Positions 46,015 to 57,788 of a stretch of DNA of 64,000 nucleotides are shown here, one piece after another (positions within the stretch are counted from its first letter, which is position 1; each line of letters opens with the position of its first letter). The position numbers and the translations under genes were made by a program. Origin of the DNA: Sanghuangporus weigelae (Eukaryota > Basidiomycota > Agaricomycetes > Hymenochaetales > Hymenochaetaceae); NCBI GenBank assembly GCA_033182465.1, contig CP137330.1, forward strand, positions 620,001 to 684,000, given 5' to 3'. Below the pieces are notes generated by a model. That model saw nothing but the letters and a program-made list of their open reading frames with translations, was not told the DNA's origin and did not search any database.

Positions 46015-46479
46015 CGTGAAGGAGGCACCGATCAAGTCACGTAATTAGAGCGATACTCAGCTGTTGGGACTGTTTGCGGCGCTTTACATGATTCCAGGAG
46101 TAAAGCTGGGCCGGGGCTATTGAAAATCCCAAGGACCACTATCGGAGACACGGAGCAATGTGTAACAAACAGGGAAGGAAACCAGTGCGCGGGCGAAGGG
46201 TCTTGCCAGGTGACTGCACTAACGTGCATCCCGCAGATTATAGTAAGTTACATATTCATGGAACTTAGTATGCACTCTGAAAAAGGATCGTTTAGATCAC
46301 AAATCCTCTAAGTCGATACACAGTATAGTTTGGGGACACTGGAAAGTTAAGATAAGCGTGACAGCACGAAAGACATAAAAGGAGCCCGTCATTCACCCAA
46401 CGAACTCAGGTTTCCCCTCTCATCTGCCTCTCATCGTCTTACTTCTGATTCTTGTCGTCTCTCTTAGTCTCTATTCACA

Positions 46480-47362
46480 ATGACGGTATGGTCCTTTCAT
46501 ACCGTATCATCCTCAGTCCTCACTGACCTCGTCTACACATGTAATCCGTCGTGCATGTATTCTCCCTCAACGACCAACGATCTCGTTGTCCATGATGATA
46601 CTGCTGTACTACTTACGACAACAGCACACTCTCCCACCTCTTTCATACGACTACAATGCTCTCGAGCCTTACCTCTCAGAGCAGATCATGAAGCTCCACC
46701 ACACAAAACACCATCAGACATACGTTACCGCACTCAACGCCGCCGAGGAACAATACGCCAAAGCGTCCACTCCGAAGGAGCGAATTTCCCTTCAGGGTGC
46801 ACTCAAGTTCAACGGAGGCGGACATATCAACCATTCGCTATTCTGGAAGAATCTTGCTCCCTGTAAGGAAAAGGGGGGCAGAGGCGGTCAACTCGACTCA
46901 AGCACGTCTTTCGCGAAGGCAATTCAAGAGGAATTCGGCAGTCTCCAAACTCTGATTGATAAATTCAACACGGCCACCCTTGCAATCCAGGGATCCGGCT
47001 GGGGATGGCTGGTAAGTGATAGGAAAAACCCTTTTCAATTGGGAAGTTTGAAGAGTTTTCATTTCCGCTCTCGCAGGGTCTTAACCCGACCACAAAGAAG
47101 CTCGAGATTGTGACGACGATGAACCAGGACCCCCTCCTGACCCTCCTCCCGATCATAGGTATCGATATCTGGGAGCATGCGTTCTACCTCCAGTACCTCA
47201 ATGTGAAGCCTGATGTATGTTTTCGCTTCTTCGTTATCTTTTGCTGGTGTTCTGATTACAGTTTAGTATCTCAATGCGATCTGGAACGTTATCGACTTTG
47301 ATGAAGCCGCGAAGCGTTTCGACGCGGCTGCTACTCAAGGCATTGATGCAGGAAAGGTCTAA
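46480..47362 (+). CDS. Mn superoxide dismutase, cytosolic type (copy 3, intact)
   Basis: Exons 46480-46485, 46625-47011, 47077-47214 and 47267-47362, the same structure as copy 2 including the 6-base first coding exon. The proteins differ at only a few visible sites: Ser for Ala after KERI, Cys for Ser in NLAP(C)KEKGG, and Met for Val in VTT(M)NQD. All metal ligands are kept. Introns and the 3' flank are also nearly identical to copy 2, so this is a recent duplication or gene conversion. A TATA-like cataaaagg lies near 46374-46382. Both intact copies are likely expressed from similar promoters. Confidence 0.9.
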
Positions 47363-50030
47363 AGAGGCATAGGTATTGAAATGTCTCGTCAATGAAAGTA
47401 AATAGCTCTCGTTCATGTAGCTTTGCGCATTTAAAGTTGAGATGAGATTGAAGTATCGAGTAGCTTGTTGAGGAGGCATGTCCTGTAACAATTGGAAACA
47501 ATCTGAATACGATCTATTACTTGTGACCTTTGACAATGAAAGATTTAGTCTCGAGTTTCTGAGGTTTTCATAGTTGTTATATCATAATCAAAAGCGTAGG
47601 CCACCGGCTACCTAGCTCTCGTTCGTCCGGTCACTGCTATATGCATTACAAAGTACTTCACGAGTCATTATTATGTTCATTAGCACGAAAGGAACAAATT
47701 GATACTTACTTCCACCACCACTGAATCGCACATGCTCCTGTTTCGGCATAGCACGCTCCCAAATCTGGAATCGTTACATCGAGATCGGATGTACCATGCG
47801 AACAGGAAGAATTACTTGATATAGGATTAATAAAGTCGGGTAAAGTAGAGGAACGGAGTGTCTTACTCCTGTTCTTAGGCCGGTTCTCAGGACCGACGGA
47901 ATTATCAACATACACAAGCCAGGAGGGTCTGGAAAATTGAAGGCCGTGAAGAAGAGAGTTTCGTACTAGATGTAAGGACCTCGTAAACGCCGCGTCGCAG
48001 GCTACCTGAACCACAGAGCCGTACCAGACATATGTAAAAAAGCAAGCAATACAAACAATTAATAGGCCTCTGCCAGTCAAGTGAGGATACAAAGGAATAG
48101 ATGAGGAGTCTGTATCAGCACCTGACGCAGTTTGGGAGTTATAGTAAGACGAGTCTAAGTGCTGGAACTCAGGTTAGGAGTAGAGAAGCGAATGCGAGAG
48201 AAGATATCCAAGCTCAGGGGAATGCGTCAATGATTTGGAATTTGAAACAGAAGTCATCCATTTAGATCTTGGACGTGTATTTTGCAAAAGCGGTTGCATT
48301 CTACTGCAATACTTGTTTCATATTTGTCACGACCACGACGACCCGCTACGAGGCGACCGATATCTATCGAGCACCAGGCCGACAAATGAGACGGAAAATG
48401 TTATGAAAGATCGGATTCTCGAAGACATCGCGATTTCTTTACTTTGTCTTACCCTCTTGTCCTCGATTGAAAGAAATGGCAGTAACACAGTTATTTATTT
48501 ATAGAAAGATACTATTAATGCTCCAAGACCATCTAGGGGACACCCGAAAGATGGCCAAGGACATGTACCTGTTTGAAATGGACTTTCTGAGAAGACGCTG
48601 CGCGAAAGGAACCTTTTGGATTCAATCCGAGAAGGGGTCCGTGATATCGGAGAAAACATCAATCCTTGTTCACCATTAGTCTCCACAGAGCAGTGAAAAA
48701 CACAATATACTAAATAGTTCAATATTAGCTCAATGCCACATGTAGAGGAAGAGCAGAACGTAGTTTATGTATACTTTTAGACCAACCGAGACGGACAAGT
48801 TATCAGGCCTCTTTTGTCTTCTCCGCGCCCGTCAAAATCCAATCCAGCCTCTCCACAGGATGCTATATCTCCTATAGGATCCCAATATATTACCATATCC
48901 AATGTTCGGGATCGGCAACTTCCATGGCGCAGAAAGTGTTGTGGGTATGCCCGCGTGTTGTAGGACTATTGGTGCGGAGATGCTGAGCGAGAAGGGCTTG
49001 GATGTAAACGTCCTCGTATCGAATATGCAGGAAGATGTGCGAGGGTGATGAACGGAGCTTCTGCAACTATTTGACTGCGTAGACAGATTCTCAACTTCGA
49101 CATTCCATACTCGTATCGGCTAGACGAGCGATACGCTATATGCCTATTTCTAATCAGTTGGAGCGTAGACAGATGCAGTATTTGTTTCTTTGATTTTGAG
49201 CACCGACCAGGGTGTTCTTCGCTTTGGCGAAGCTGTGTCATTTTACGTCAGTCACTCACCAGCGTCTCCGACTCTTACCTTGGTCAGCTGACGGAAGAGC
49301 AATATCGCCGGAGGATGAGATGTGAATATCCCAAATCCGATGAGGTTATTCATAATCTCAGTCGGCAGCGAGATATACGCCAGACGAAGAGGATGAAATC
49401 GACTCATGGATGAGGAGTGTGATGGTGGCACGCCAGCGCCTAATCTATCTTCATCTCAACATTTTTGTGAGAAGCGATACGGGCTGAAGAGAAATGATTT
49501 GATCGCTCTTTTATGAGCCTCAGAGAGTGGCCTTCGAAGAACTTCAAGAAGAAATATTTATGAACCTGAAGTTCACGTCGAAATAGGCAGCCTGAAACAG
49601 GCAATGGCACGGCACGTGACCGGCTGCCGCTACAAATGAATATAATTTGCCACCTACGAATACGATTTATCTTAGATTCCGACGATTCCACACATAATGT
49701 ATAGCGACAGCGACGACTCGCATTGTCTTAGATGATTATTTCTCCGAATAGAATGTGCAGTAAATGAGCTTTCATAAAAAGTCGCTTCTCAGATGTCCTG
49801 AGTCCTCTGATTTTACTATTTCCCTTTGTATAACGGTAGACTCGTCTCTGTGACGGTTACTTGGCTTATTGATGGTATTCCAACCATCGAAGTCATAGTG
49901 AGATCTCCTGAATGTCAGATCCTTAGCATAAGGGTTTTGACCTGCGGAAAGACGCGAACGAGCGAGTGAGACATTCATCCTTTATTGTTTCTGTATTTGA
50001 CCTGTGCTTTCGAAGCACGACGCGATAGGG
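47363..50030. other. Spacer of array unit 3, fading into unique sequence
   Basis: Matches the spacers of units 1 and 2 as far as about 50030. It includes the minus-strand relic below. A minus-strand frame at 49772-49978 (QNPYAKDLTFRRSHYDF...) aligns in position with 41330-41614 and 45470-45560, but not as conserved protein. No minisatellite follows this unit. Confidence 0.5.
47640..47960 (-). pseudogene. Possible relic of a small Cys/Trp-containing protein gene inside the SOD unit
   Basis: The minus strand reads SDLDVTIPDLGACYAETGACAIQWWW; then, across a well-formed 60-base intron (GTAAGT...GCAG), NDRTNES and a stop. The Cys...GACAIQWWW pattern recalls the C-terminal part of small secreted fungal proteins related to copper or chitin binding, but I cannot assign a family. 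Upstream parts are not convincing. The same place in unit 2 has GCYTETGACADS with the Trp run lost, and unit 1 has it deleted, so the gene is decaying in the array. Confidence 0.35.
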
Positions 50031-50935
50031 GAACATCGTACATTGTGTTCCTCTGTGTTGAATTGTTGTTGTCTATATTTATTACCAGAGTGGAGTGTTT
50101 CGCTTTTTCTTTGACGCAGAAGTACTCCGGAAGCTTCACCGACGAATTCCAGATCTGGTTAGTGCAGCACTTTGACTGTACGCCGATGGCGCTTTACCCC
50201 GCATACGTGTCAATATTCGACTCCATCTCAGTCGAAACTCGGCTGTAAGAGCGGGCTATTACGATATCCATCGGATTTTTACTATTCGGGACAAGATGAG
50301 GCAGCTGCCAGACTAGTATTGCTGGTATTTGATAATATGACATTGACGATGGATTGTGAAATTGAAGAAGAACGTAGGGCGTAGCGCTGGCTACTTCAGT
50401 GGAACAGCGGCCCCAAGGCGGCGTCGGGATACGGAGATGTGGGACATGTGATTGGCTGGAGAGGACGGACGGAGACAAATGGGGAGCCGATCTGTGACTT
50501 GTTTCCGGATCAGCGCTGGTCCGAAACGACGAACAATTGCGATTTTGATGTGATCGACATCGCCTCTTTTCCTCGTCCGCGCAGGTCCGCGCCCGCTTTC
50601 CATTCATGTCCGTGGACAGCGGCGTGGGGACTCGTCAGGTGCAGCTGATGATCGCCATTTGAGATCCTGCGCTATTCTAAGCCCCTCTATGCTTCTTCCG
50701 TCAATTGGCGCGCGCTCGGCGCGACGGCACATCAGATGCTAGCCTGATGCTAGGTAGGACACTAGATATGCTCTTGGCGTATAAATACCAAGGACCGCCT
50801 CCTCCCCGTCTTCTTGTGCTTGGTCCCACCACCTGTCCTACTCATACCTCTCCATAGTCAGTATACTTCCCCCACAAACACACTCATATCCAGATCAGCC
50901 AGACTAACTGTCGTCCTCCGCAAGTCCAAGTAGAT
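50031..50935. promoter_or_regulatory. Intergenic region and promoter of the DUF2235 gene
   Basis: No gene is seen in 50031-50700. A TATA box TATAAATA is at 50780-50787, about 150 bases before the ATG at 50936, followed by a pyrimidine-rich leader with several CACTC/CCAC runs. Confidence 0.5.
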
Positions 50936-53900
50936 ATGTCATCGGTCTCTAATTCCGCGCCGTACGTCCCTGTCTTCTCGCATCTGAGCGTCTATGATGA
51001 TAACAGTAACACGACTTTTTGGCTCAGCAGCGATGGTCGTAAGCCATCTGTGGGCGCCCCAGCAGGCCTGGAAACTCGTCCCTTTGAAAAACCTCATCCA
51101 CTGCGGATTTCCATGCAATCGGATATCTCTGACCTATCTATCGATTCCTCTCCCTCGAGAAGCTTGAATACTGGATACCATGGACCCATTATACCTCCGA
51201 ACTCAGACAGGAGCTTTCGCCGGCGAACGCTAGTTGTTTGCTTTGACGGTACCGGAGACCAGTAAGCCCGCGCCCTCTCGTATATCCAGGGATCTTTCTT
51301 ATGAATTCTCTTCTGCAAGATTTGACTTGGATAATTCGAACGTGATCAACTTCTTCTCGGTGCTCAAGAAGGGTGACAGGAAGAGGCAGCTAGTCTACTA
51401 CCAGGTATTATATTTCACTGGTTACGTTTTTTTTTCTTTTGGCTAAACCTGTTCTTTAGTCCGGTATCGGGACATATTCAATCCCACAAGTTGCGACTCC
51501 GTTGTTCACTAAAGTCTCAAAGACGCTCGACCTCATGTTCGCAAACAACCTCAATCATCATGTCATGACTGGTTACCAGTTTCTCATGCAAAATTGTGAG
51601 TCCGCGTCTCTTTGCTTTTGGTCTCGAGAAAGACCGCGAAAATGATTGCGGGCGCTGTCACGGCGTACGGCGGTGCCCTTACATGATATTCAAATTCGGA
51701 GCTATTTTTCCGTCTGACGTTGCATTTCTGACTCTTACTCTGCTTGTCTATTTTCTCGCAGATAAATCTGGAGACAAGATATGTATATTCGGCTTCTCGC
51801 GCGGCGCCTACACTGCTCGTGCACTGGCCGGCATGATTCATAAAGTAAGTAATACGTTTCATTTTCAAAATGAACTCCGTTCTCTCGGAGCTACAGCTAG
51901 ATAAGGCGATGTACTAAATTCATGCGTTTTTTTATTGATACTTAGGTCGGCCTCCTTCCTGCTGGGAACGAACAGCAGGTACCATTTGCGTATAAGATGT
52001 TTAAAAACGATACTGAGGTCGGATGGGAGCAAAGTGTGGCGTTCGTGAGTTTTGGCATTTCCGAGCTTGGGAATAATCAAATATATTTATGCCTGAATAC
52101 TTCATACAGAAAAGAACCTTCTGCATAGATGTAGACATCGACTTCGTGGGCGTATGGTACGCGGTCGTCAAGTTTTTACCTCAACTGAGATCTAACCGCT
52201 AGCGTCCATTTTTGTATCATTTCGTAATGCTCCACAGGGATACGGTCGCGTCAGTGGGATTACTGCCTACTACATTACCGTTTACGAAATCCAATACCGC
52301 CATTAAGGTCTTCCGGCATGCGCTCTCGCTAGACGAGCGCCGCGCAAAGTTCCGACCTAGTATCTACGAGCACATTACGGCGGAAGAGGCGAAACGCGGG
52401 GACTTCAAGGTTCCGCCGAATAGGCTTCCTTCAACGACTGTCACCCGCGGTCGGAAGATGCAGAAATCGAAATCGGCTGGTAGAGAAACGACCGAAGTTA
52501 AGGAGATCAAGGAGGAGAGGACGGAATCAAAATCAGGAACTATCGAAAATGGAAAGGTTGTCGAAACAGCTGCGACGAAGGTGATCCGAAGGGACTCTTC
52601 TGCCAAGCGCCGCAGTGGTTCGGGCTCTCGCTCCCGCGCTATCCTCGGCTCGATCAAGCGTCAAGCGCGGACCATATCTGACAACGTGCAAGAGGTGGTC
52701 GAGCGAGTGTCTCTTGATCGCAAGGAGAGCAAACGCAGGGACAAGAACAAAGAAGCCAAAGATGAGAAAGATGCGAAAGAAGAACTCAGTCCGGACAGCG
52801 AACGCGAACAGCTGGAACAGATGTACCTTGATCGCAGTCGTCCAACAGATGTCCTTGAAGTCTGGTTCGCAGGATGCCACTGCGGTGCGTAAGAATCAGA
52901 AGTCGTCATAATCACACTTTACTGACTATCCCTTCTCCGATCCTTGCATATTATGATCAGACGTTGGCGGTGGCTCCGTCCCGAACTCAACGCCCAACAG
53001 TCTTGCGCGGATTCCACTCCGCTGGATGATCAGGGAGTGTTTCCTTGCACGGACGGGTATCCAATTCGAGGCTGAGAGTCTGAAGGCGCTCGGACTGGAC
53101 CCTGCATCTATATACCCGCGAGTGATGAAGACTCCATATACGGAGGAAATGCCACAGTCTGTTCCTGAGCAACAATTCTCGACTCTTTCGAGTCCTCCGA
53201 CACCTGTGACGCCCAGGCCAGCACCCCCGCCGGAACTTGTGAAGCAGTTGTTGGAAGCGGAAGCTGATAAGCGTGCTTCGGAGGAATCTGAATCGACTTC
53301 TAAACAGGAGGTGGCAGTCAAAACCACAAATACGGAGAACACAGCGGGGAATGGAGCTCGAGAAACGGAGAGGGCTGTGACTGTTATTGAGGCGGAGAAC
53401 ATTAACACTAACACTAGCACCGCCGCTTCGCCTGCAGCTGACGCACAAGACAGAGACAACCTCAGCGCTGTTGCTGCTCCGGACATGGACCCGCAGCACA
53501 GTCGACGAAATAACATCTCCTTGGACGCTACACTCGTCAACTTCAGTACGAGTAGCGATAGCCTCGACACCCCTCCTCCCGATGTGAACGTCCAGGGTGC
53601 TTCAGTTGCCTCGTTCAAAACAGAAGACCATCACTCCACATCTGCGTGCGTCCCGCACCTTGAGGGTTATCCCTTCCCTACGAAACACGAACGCGACGAG
53701 TCCCTGCGCCCACCGCCGATCCCTATGCCTGCTGTTTCGTCACTGAAGGCACATGAAGAAGCATTGTTTGCGCTGGAGCGCGAGCAAGATCAATTGGACG
53801 CGAAGTCGAAGATCTACGACCAGCTCAAGGTCGTGAAGTGGTGGTGGATACTTGAGTTCATCCCCTTCCGGGAGCGGATCCAGCGTCGCGACGGGACGTG

Positions 53901-54127
53901 GACGAAGAAGTGGCAGTACGTACAATTTCTTTGCAAGAAACTAACACGGCAATTTGATAATTAACTCTTCTTATTGTGATTTTAGCATGAACCGTGGACG
54001 CGGACGTGTTGTGTCCCAGGACGAGCCTCTCCATGTGCACAGGTCTGTCAAAATGCGCATGGAGGCGAAAGACATCAAGTACAAACCCCGCGTCAAATTC
54101 GAGAAGGATCCTATCTGGGTCGACTAG
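50936..54127 (+). CDS. DUF2235 (Tle1-like alpha/beta hydrolase) protein
   Basis: Start MSSVSNSAPYVPVFSHL; a Ser-rich N-terminus precedes RRTLVVCFDGTGDQ, where this hydrolase fold normally begins. Exons then give FDLDNSNVINFFSVLKKGD, SGIGTYSIPQVATPLF, the nucleophile motif CIFGFSRGAYTARALAGM (G-F-S-R-G, Ser candidate), VGLLPAGNEQQVPFAYKMF, WDTVASVGLLP and GCHCDVGGGSV (Asp/His region). About 130 charged, Ser/Lys/Glu-rich residues are inserted between RAKFRPSIYEHI and DVLEVWFAGCH, and another low-complexity stretch (about 53100-53650) precedes a conserved C-terminus (WWWILEFIPFRERIQRRDG, YKPRVKFEKDPIW). DUF2235 members include bacterial phospholipase effectors; substrates of the fungal proteins are unknown. 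Stop TAG 54125-54127. Confidence 0.85.
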
Positions 54128-55003
54128 AAGCCGGCGAAAACGCCGCATCAGGCTTGCATGCATGCATTTCTGAATCATCACTTTTTCTTCGTATTTCATG
54201 ACTGTCAATGTCACGCATTACTCTAGCTTTTCAGCTAATGGTGCTACGATATTTCCCCATCTGGATGGATGGATTCACTCTTACGACTTCATTTTTGTCG
54301 GAGCTGTGTTATTATTATTATTTTCTTTCCTCTTTGCTTTTCTCCTCCACGACCTTGGTATGATTTCTTGCAACGAACCGGATACTCCTCATTCTTACGA
54401 CTTTTCATTTACTTTCATATGTCTACTTGATATCGTAGTCATGCCTAGCCCATGATGTAGTTATATCTCATCACGACTTTGCGTAATGAATGATAATGTT
54501 TTCTCATGAATCGATGTACTTACACGTCTCTAACTATCACGTAGATCAGCCAATTCGTTGGGCATCTACCAGTACTATGCGCGTTGGCGGAATCAACTGA
54601 CAAACGGGGTGCTCAGTGTAGGGATTTAATTTGTAGCGCTCGCTCTCTCCGTCCCTTTTTATTCATACATAAACCATAATGTGCCTAGAGGAATGACAGC
54701 CCTTTACCCTTTACCAATCACTCTTACATCCGTGTCGGAATATTAGGGAGTATTATTGATTTGATATTGGGAAGGAAAGTAAGCTGAACTCATTACTAAT
54801 ATCACTTTGTCAGCTAATTCCACAAAGCTTGTGTATACGTACGTAAGCACAATTCGATTCGTCGAATTTATAATACCCTTGCGTCACCTGAAGTGATGAT
54901 TAGGGAATAAAAGGTATATATAATACATAGATGTTCGGTGGCAGATCCGCCTCTCACGTCGCTCCTCCAACCAAAGTACTCTAAACAAAAACAAGATACC
55001 GCG
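54128..55003. promoter_or_regulatory. Intergenic region and promoter of the GST gene
   Basis: Holds the 3' flank of the DUF2235 gene and, at 54915-54923, a TATA box (TATATATAA) about 85 bases before the GST start codon. Nothing else is recognised. Confidence 0.5.
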
Positions 55004-55954
55004 ATGGTTGAGCAACTTACTCTCTACACCGCTAAGGTGAGTCGGCCTGGTTTTACAATGTATATGGCCTGTGTAGAACTATAGCTTTGACTAGATCTGT
55101 CCATATGCACAAAGGGTAGGTTCTCAAGACAGTCTAATCTTGCTGTGTTGATCTTGACAGTTCGCAAGACTGAGATAGCGCTCGCTGAGGTCGGTGCGGA
55201 ATTCACGAGATACGAGATTGATCTGCAAAACAAGCCGGAGTGGTACGCTCCTAGGATCAACCCTGCTAGCAAGGTACAAGGCTCTCGCAACGGATTAAAA
55301 ATCAAGTGAAACTTTAAATGCCTTCTTGCAGGTCCCGGCTGTCGCATACGGCGGACCTAAAGTTCCTGCAGACCAACCATCTCCAGAATCAGTCAAGATC
55401 GCAGAGTCGCTCGTCCTGCTCGAGTTCATCGCGGACCTCTACCCCGATTCCAAGCTCTTGCCCAAAGATCCCGTCTTGCGCGCCAAGACGCGCTTCTTCA
55501 TCGACGCTATCAGCACGAAGTTAACCCCTGGGTGGGCGGCCTTCATCATGCGTGGGGAGAGCGCAGACGGATTCTTGAACGGTGCCGAAGCGATTCAGGC
55601 GCTGTTGCCGAACGATAAGACTTTTGCTGTCTCGGATGACTTCACGATCGCTGATGCCGCTATCGCCCCTTTCCTCGGACGTGCTGTCGTATGTCTGAAG
55701 AACGATATCGGCTTTTTTGCTCCCGGCGAAGGAAAGAAGGCCTACGAAGTGCTCAATAGCCCGCGGTTCAGCAAGTTGATCAAATATTACAGGGCCCTCG
55801 AGGCTCGAGATAGCTTCAAGTTGACCTTTGATGAGGTGAAGTGCAAAAACCAATCTGATCCGTTCAGTTGTACTCATATCTGCTACAGGAGCTCATTAAG
55901 GATAGATTTCAGAAGCGTTTGGCGGAAGCCAGAGCACAAAAACGTGCCGCGTGA
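55004..55954 (+). CDS. Glutathione S-transferase, omega-like (Cys-type)
   Basis: Cytosolic thiol transferase using glutathione. Exon 1 reads MVEQLTLYTAK. A 25-base exon (55095-55119) gives ICPYAQRV with the omega-type catalytic Cys. The next exons give EIALAEVGAEFTRYEIDLQNK, PEWYAPRINPASKVPAVAYGG and PSPESVKIAESLVLLEFIAD, the thioredoxin fold with the cis-Pro (KVPAV) and the Glu-Ser glutathione contact (AES). The C-terminal helical domain follows (KTRFFIDAISTKL, DFTIADAAIAPFLGRAV). The last intron leads to ELIKDRFQKRLAEARAQKRAA. To keep frame the donor after the small exon must be GTTCTC rather than the nearer GTAGGT. Length is about 245 residues, right for the class. Confidence 0.88.
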
Positions 55955-56145
55955 AGATAAAGTTCCGAATTTTAAGCTGTAGCTCTGTGTTATGTAAGAA
56001 TTACCATATGCGCGTGAAAGAAACGAATAAAATCGTGGTCACGTACCTGGAAAGGTACCTGCCGGACTTTGAAAAACCTTGATTGAGACTAATATATCTT
56101 CTCCAAATCTTAATGAGCCACCATGAACCTACCCGCTCATACATC

Positions 56146-57509
56146 ATGGACAGCTCTATCTCCAGCGCAGACTGCGAAATGCTTCTAGATGAGTGCGTCT
56201 TCATCCAAATGTTGTTCATGCCTTGCTTATGCACAATGTCAGGAGACCTGTAACGTCAATCCGAGGATTGCGTCGCAATTCCTCGTCGCATGCGGCATTC
56301 ATATTATCGCTCCCGTATGAGACGCTACTGCAGATCGTTGAGATACTGTGCATCGGTAGCATCGAGAAAGAAGGGCGACACAAGATGGACCAGCTCATCA
56401 AACAGCTTTCGAGCGTATGCAGGATATTCCGACAGGTTGTTATAGACACGCCGGAGCTCTGGACAAGAGTCGATAACAGCTATTGTTTCCGTCATGGATT
56501 CGAGGATCGCATAGCGAGGAGCAAGAACAGACCGCTCACGGTGCATCTCACTATGCGAGACGAAATCACTAAGGAGGGGATATACTACGACAAAATTTTC
56601 TCACCGATTCTGTCGTTTCGTGACCGCTGGCGGGATTTTCGTCTCAAATTTGAGACCGCCGACTGGGAGATAGAAGAAGAGGATCTACGTCTGGTGTTCC
56701 CGAACCTAGAAACCCTTTACGTGGACTTCGGTCGACAGAGTACCTTTGAACTGTTCATGAAGTGGAAGTTCCCAAATGTCACGTCCCTCGAATTGATTAA
56801 CGGGAGCGGTCCTTCGCCCGGTTCTTTCCGTCACCTGACAAGCTTCAAGCTCGAGCTCAATGGCGAATTTGCTGATTCGGATGACCATCTTTTTGACGAT
56901 GAGTTATGCGAGTATCTTATGGAGTTCATTGCAACCGCACCTCGACTCGAACAGCTACATCTGAGGTTGGCATATTCTCCCGGACACGTTCGGAAAGAAC
57001 GCCTGCAGAGTCCACACTTCCCATATCTCAAATCATTCTACCTTTCCAACCACGACGTCCGCACCGTTGGGGAAGAGTGGATGCATGGATCAGCGCATCT
57101 TTGTCAGATACTGTCATTGATGACTTTACCTGATCTCGAGGATTTTCACCTCTGTCTCTACCTTGTAACAGAAGCGGAGTTGCTTAACTGGCTGGAGGAG
57201 GCGTCTTCTGCGCTAGAATCGCTTTCGAAGGTGACGTGGTTGACTATAATCGCGGATTTCATCTTCTCCGTCGAGTCTCTAAGAGTGCTCCTCTCTCCGT
57301 TTCTGACTATACGGAAATTGGAACTTGATGTGGCTTGTATGTCGGAGACGTTGAGAAATCTGGAGGATAACCTGGAACTAAATTGTCTCCGGTCACTTGT
57401 TTTATGCGGGACGGACAATGAACTTGCATGGGATTGGGAGTGCAAGTCACAAATCACGAGAGATGCGGCAGAATTAGTCGTTTCTTTTGCACCTATATTT
57501 CCATGGTAA
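56146..57509 (+). CDS. F-box protein with leucine-rich-like C-terminal part
   Basis: Two exons, 56146-56192 and 56243-57509, joined in frame over a 50-base intron: MDSSISSADCEMLLD then ERPVTSIRGLRR, about 437 residues. ILSLPYETLLQIVEILC...LIKQLSSVCRIFRQVVIDTP and ELWTRVD form the F-box and following Trp motif usual in agaricomycete F-box proteins. The rest has leucine-rich strand-turn repeats (NLETLYVDF, NVTSLELIN, LTSFKLELN, LEQLHLRL, YLKSFYLSN). It is likely an SCF ubiquitin-ligase adaptor with an unknown substrate. Starting without the intron, at ATG 56229, is possible but leaves the exon-1 frame unexplained. Confidence 0.8.
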
Positions 57510-57788
57510 AGGTTAACCAGAATCTGTAGCATCAGGTCTTACCGCGTAGCTGAAAGTGATACCATCAAATTACAGAGGAAGAATCTTTCCATCTGTATTG
57601 TGTGTGATTTATGTATGAGTCAAAGGCCGGATGACCTATGTGTGCGGACGAATGTCAGGTAGTCAGAAAGTGAAAGGCAGAAAGAAACGGAATCAACTCG
57701 CGTTATTTGCACTTATTTGGCTTCCATAAATGGGTATCTCCCGTAGGACGCGTGTACTTGAGAAGTGCCTTCGTTGACAACCGCCATC

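Larger units (their letters stand above)
38600..50030. repeat. Tandem array of three diverged superoxide dismutase units
   Basis: Three head-to-tail units, each with a SOD promoter, SOD gene and a 2-3 kb spacer. Corresponding points in the SOD gene are at 39119, 42660 and 46594, so the spacings are about 3.54 and 3.93 kb. Similarity covers the promoter (GGGCGAAAGCTCTTGTCAGGTGACTG type blocks), the gene, its 3' flank and most of the spacer (for example 40030/44045/48020 and 40730/44770/48725). Unit 1 lacks roughly 390 bases of spacer present near 43500-43960. Units 2 and 3 are most alike. The last unit fades at about 50030. A unit-end-like segment just left of unit 1 (38600-38645) implies another unit once preceded it. 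Confidence 0.85.
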
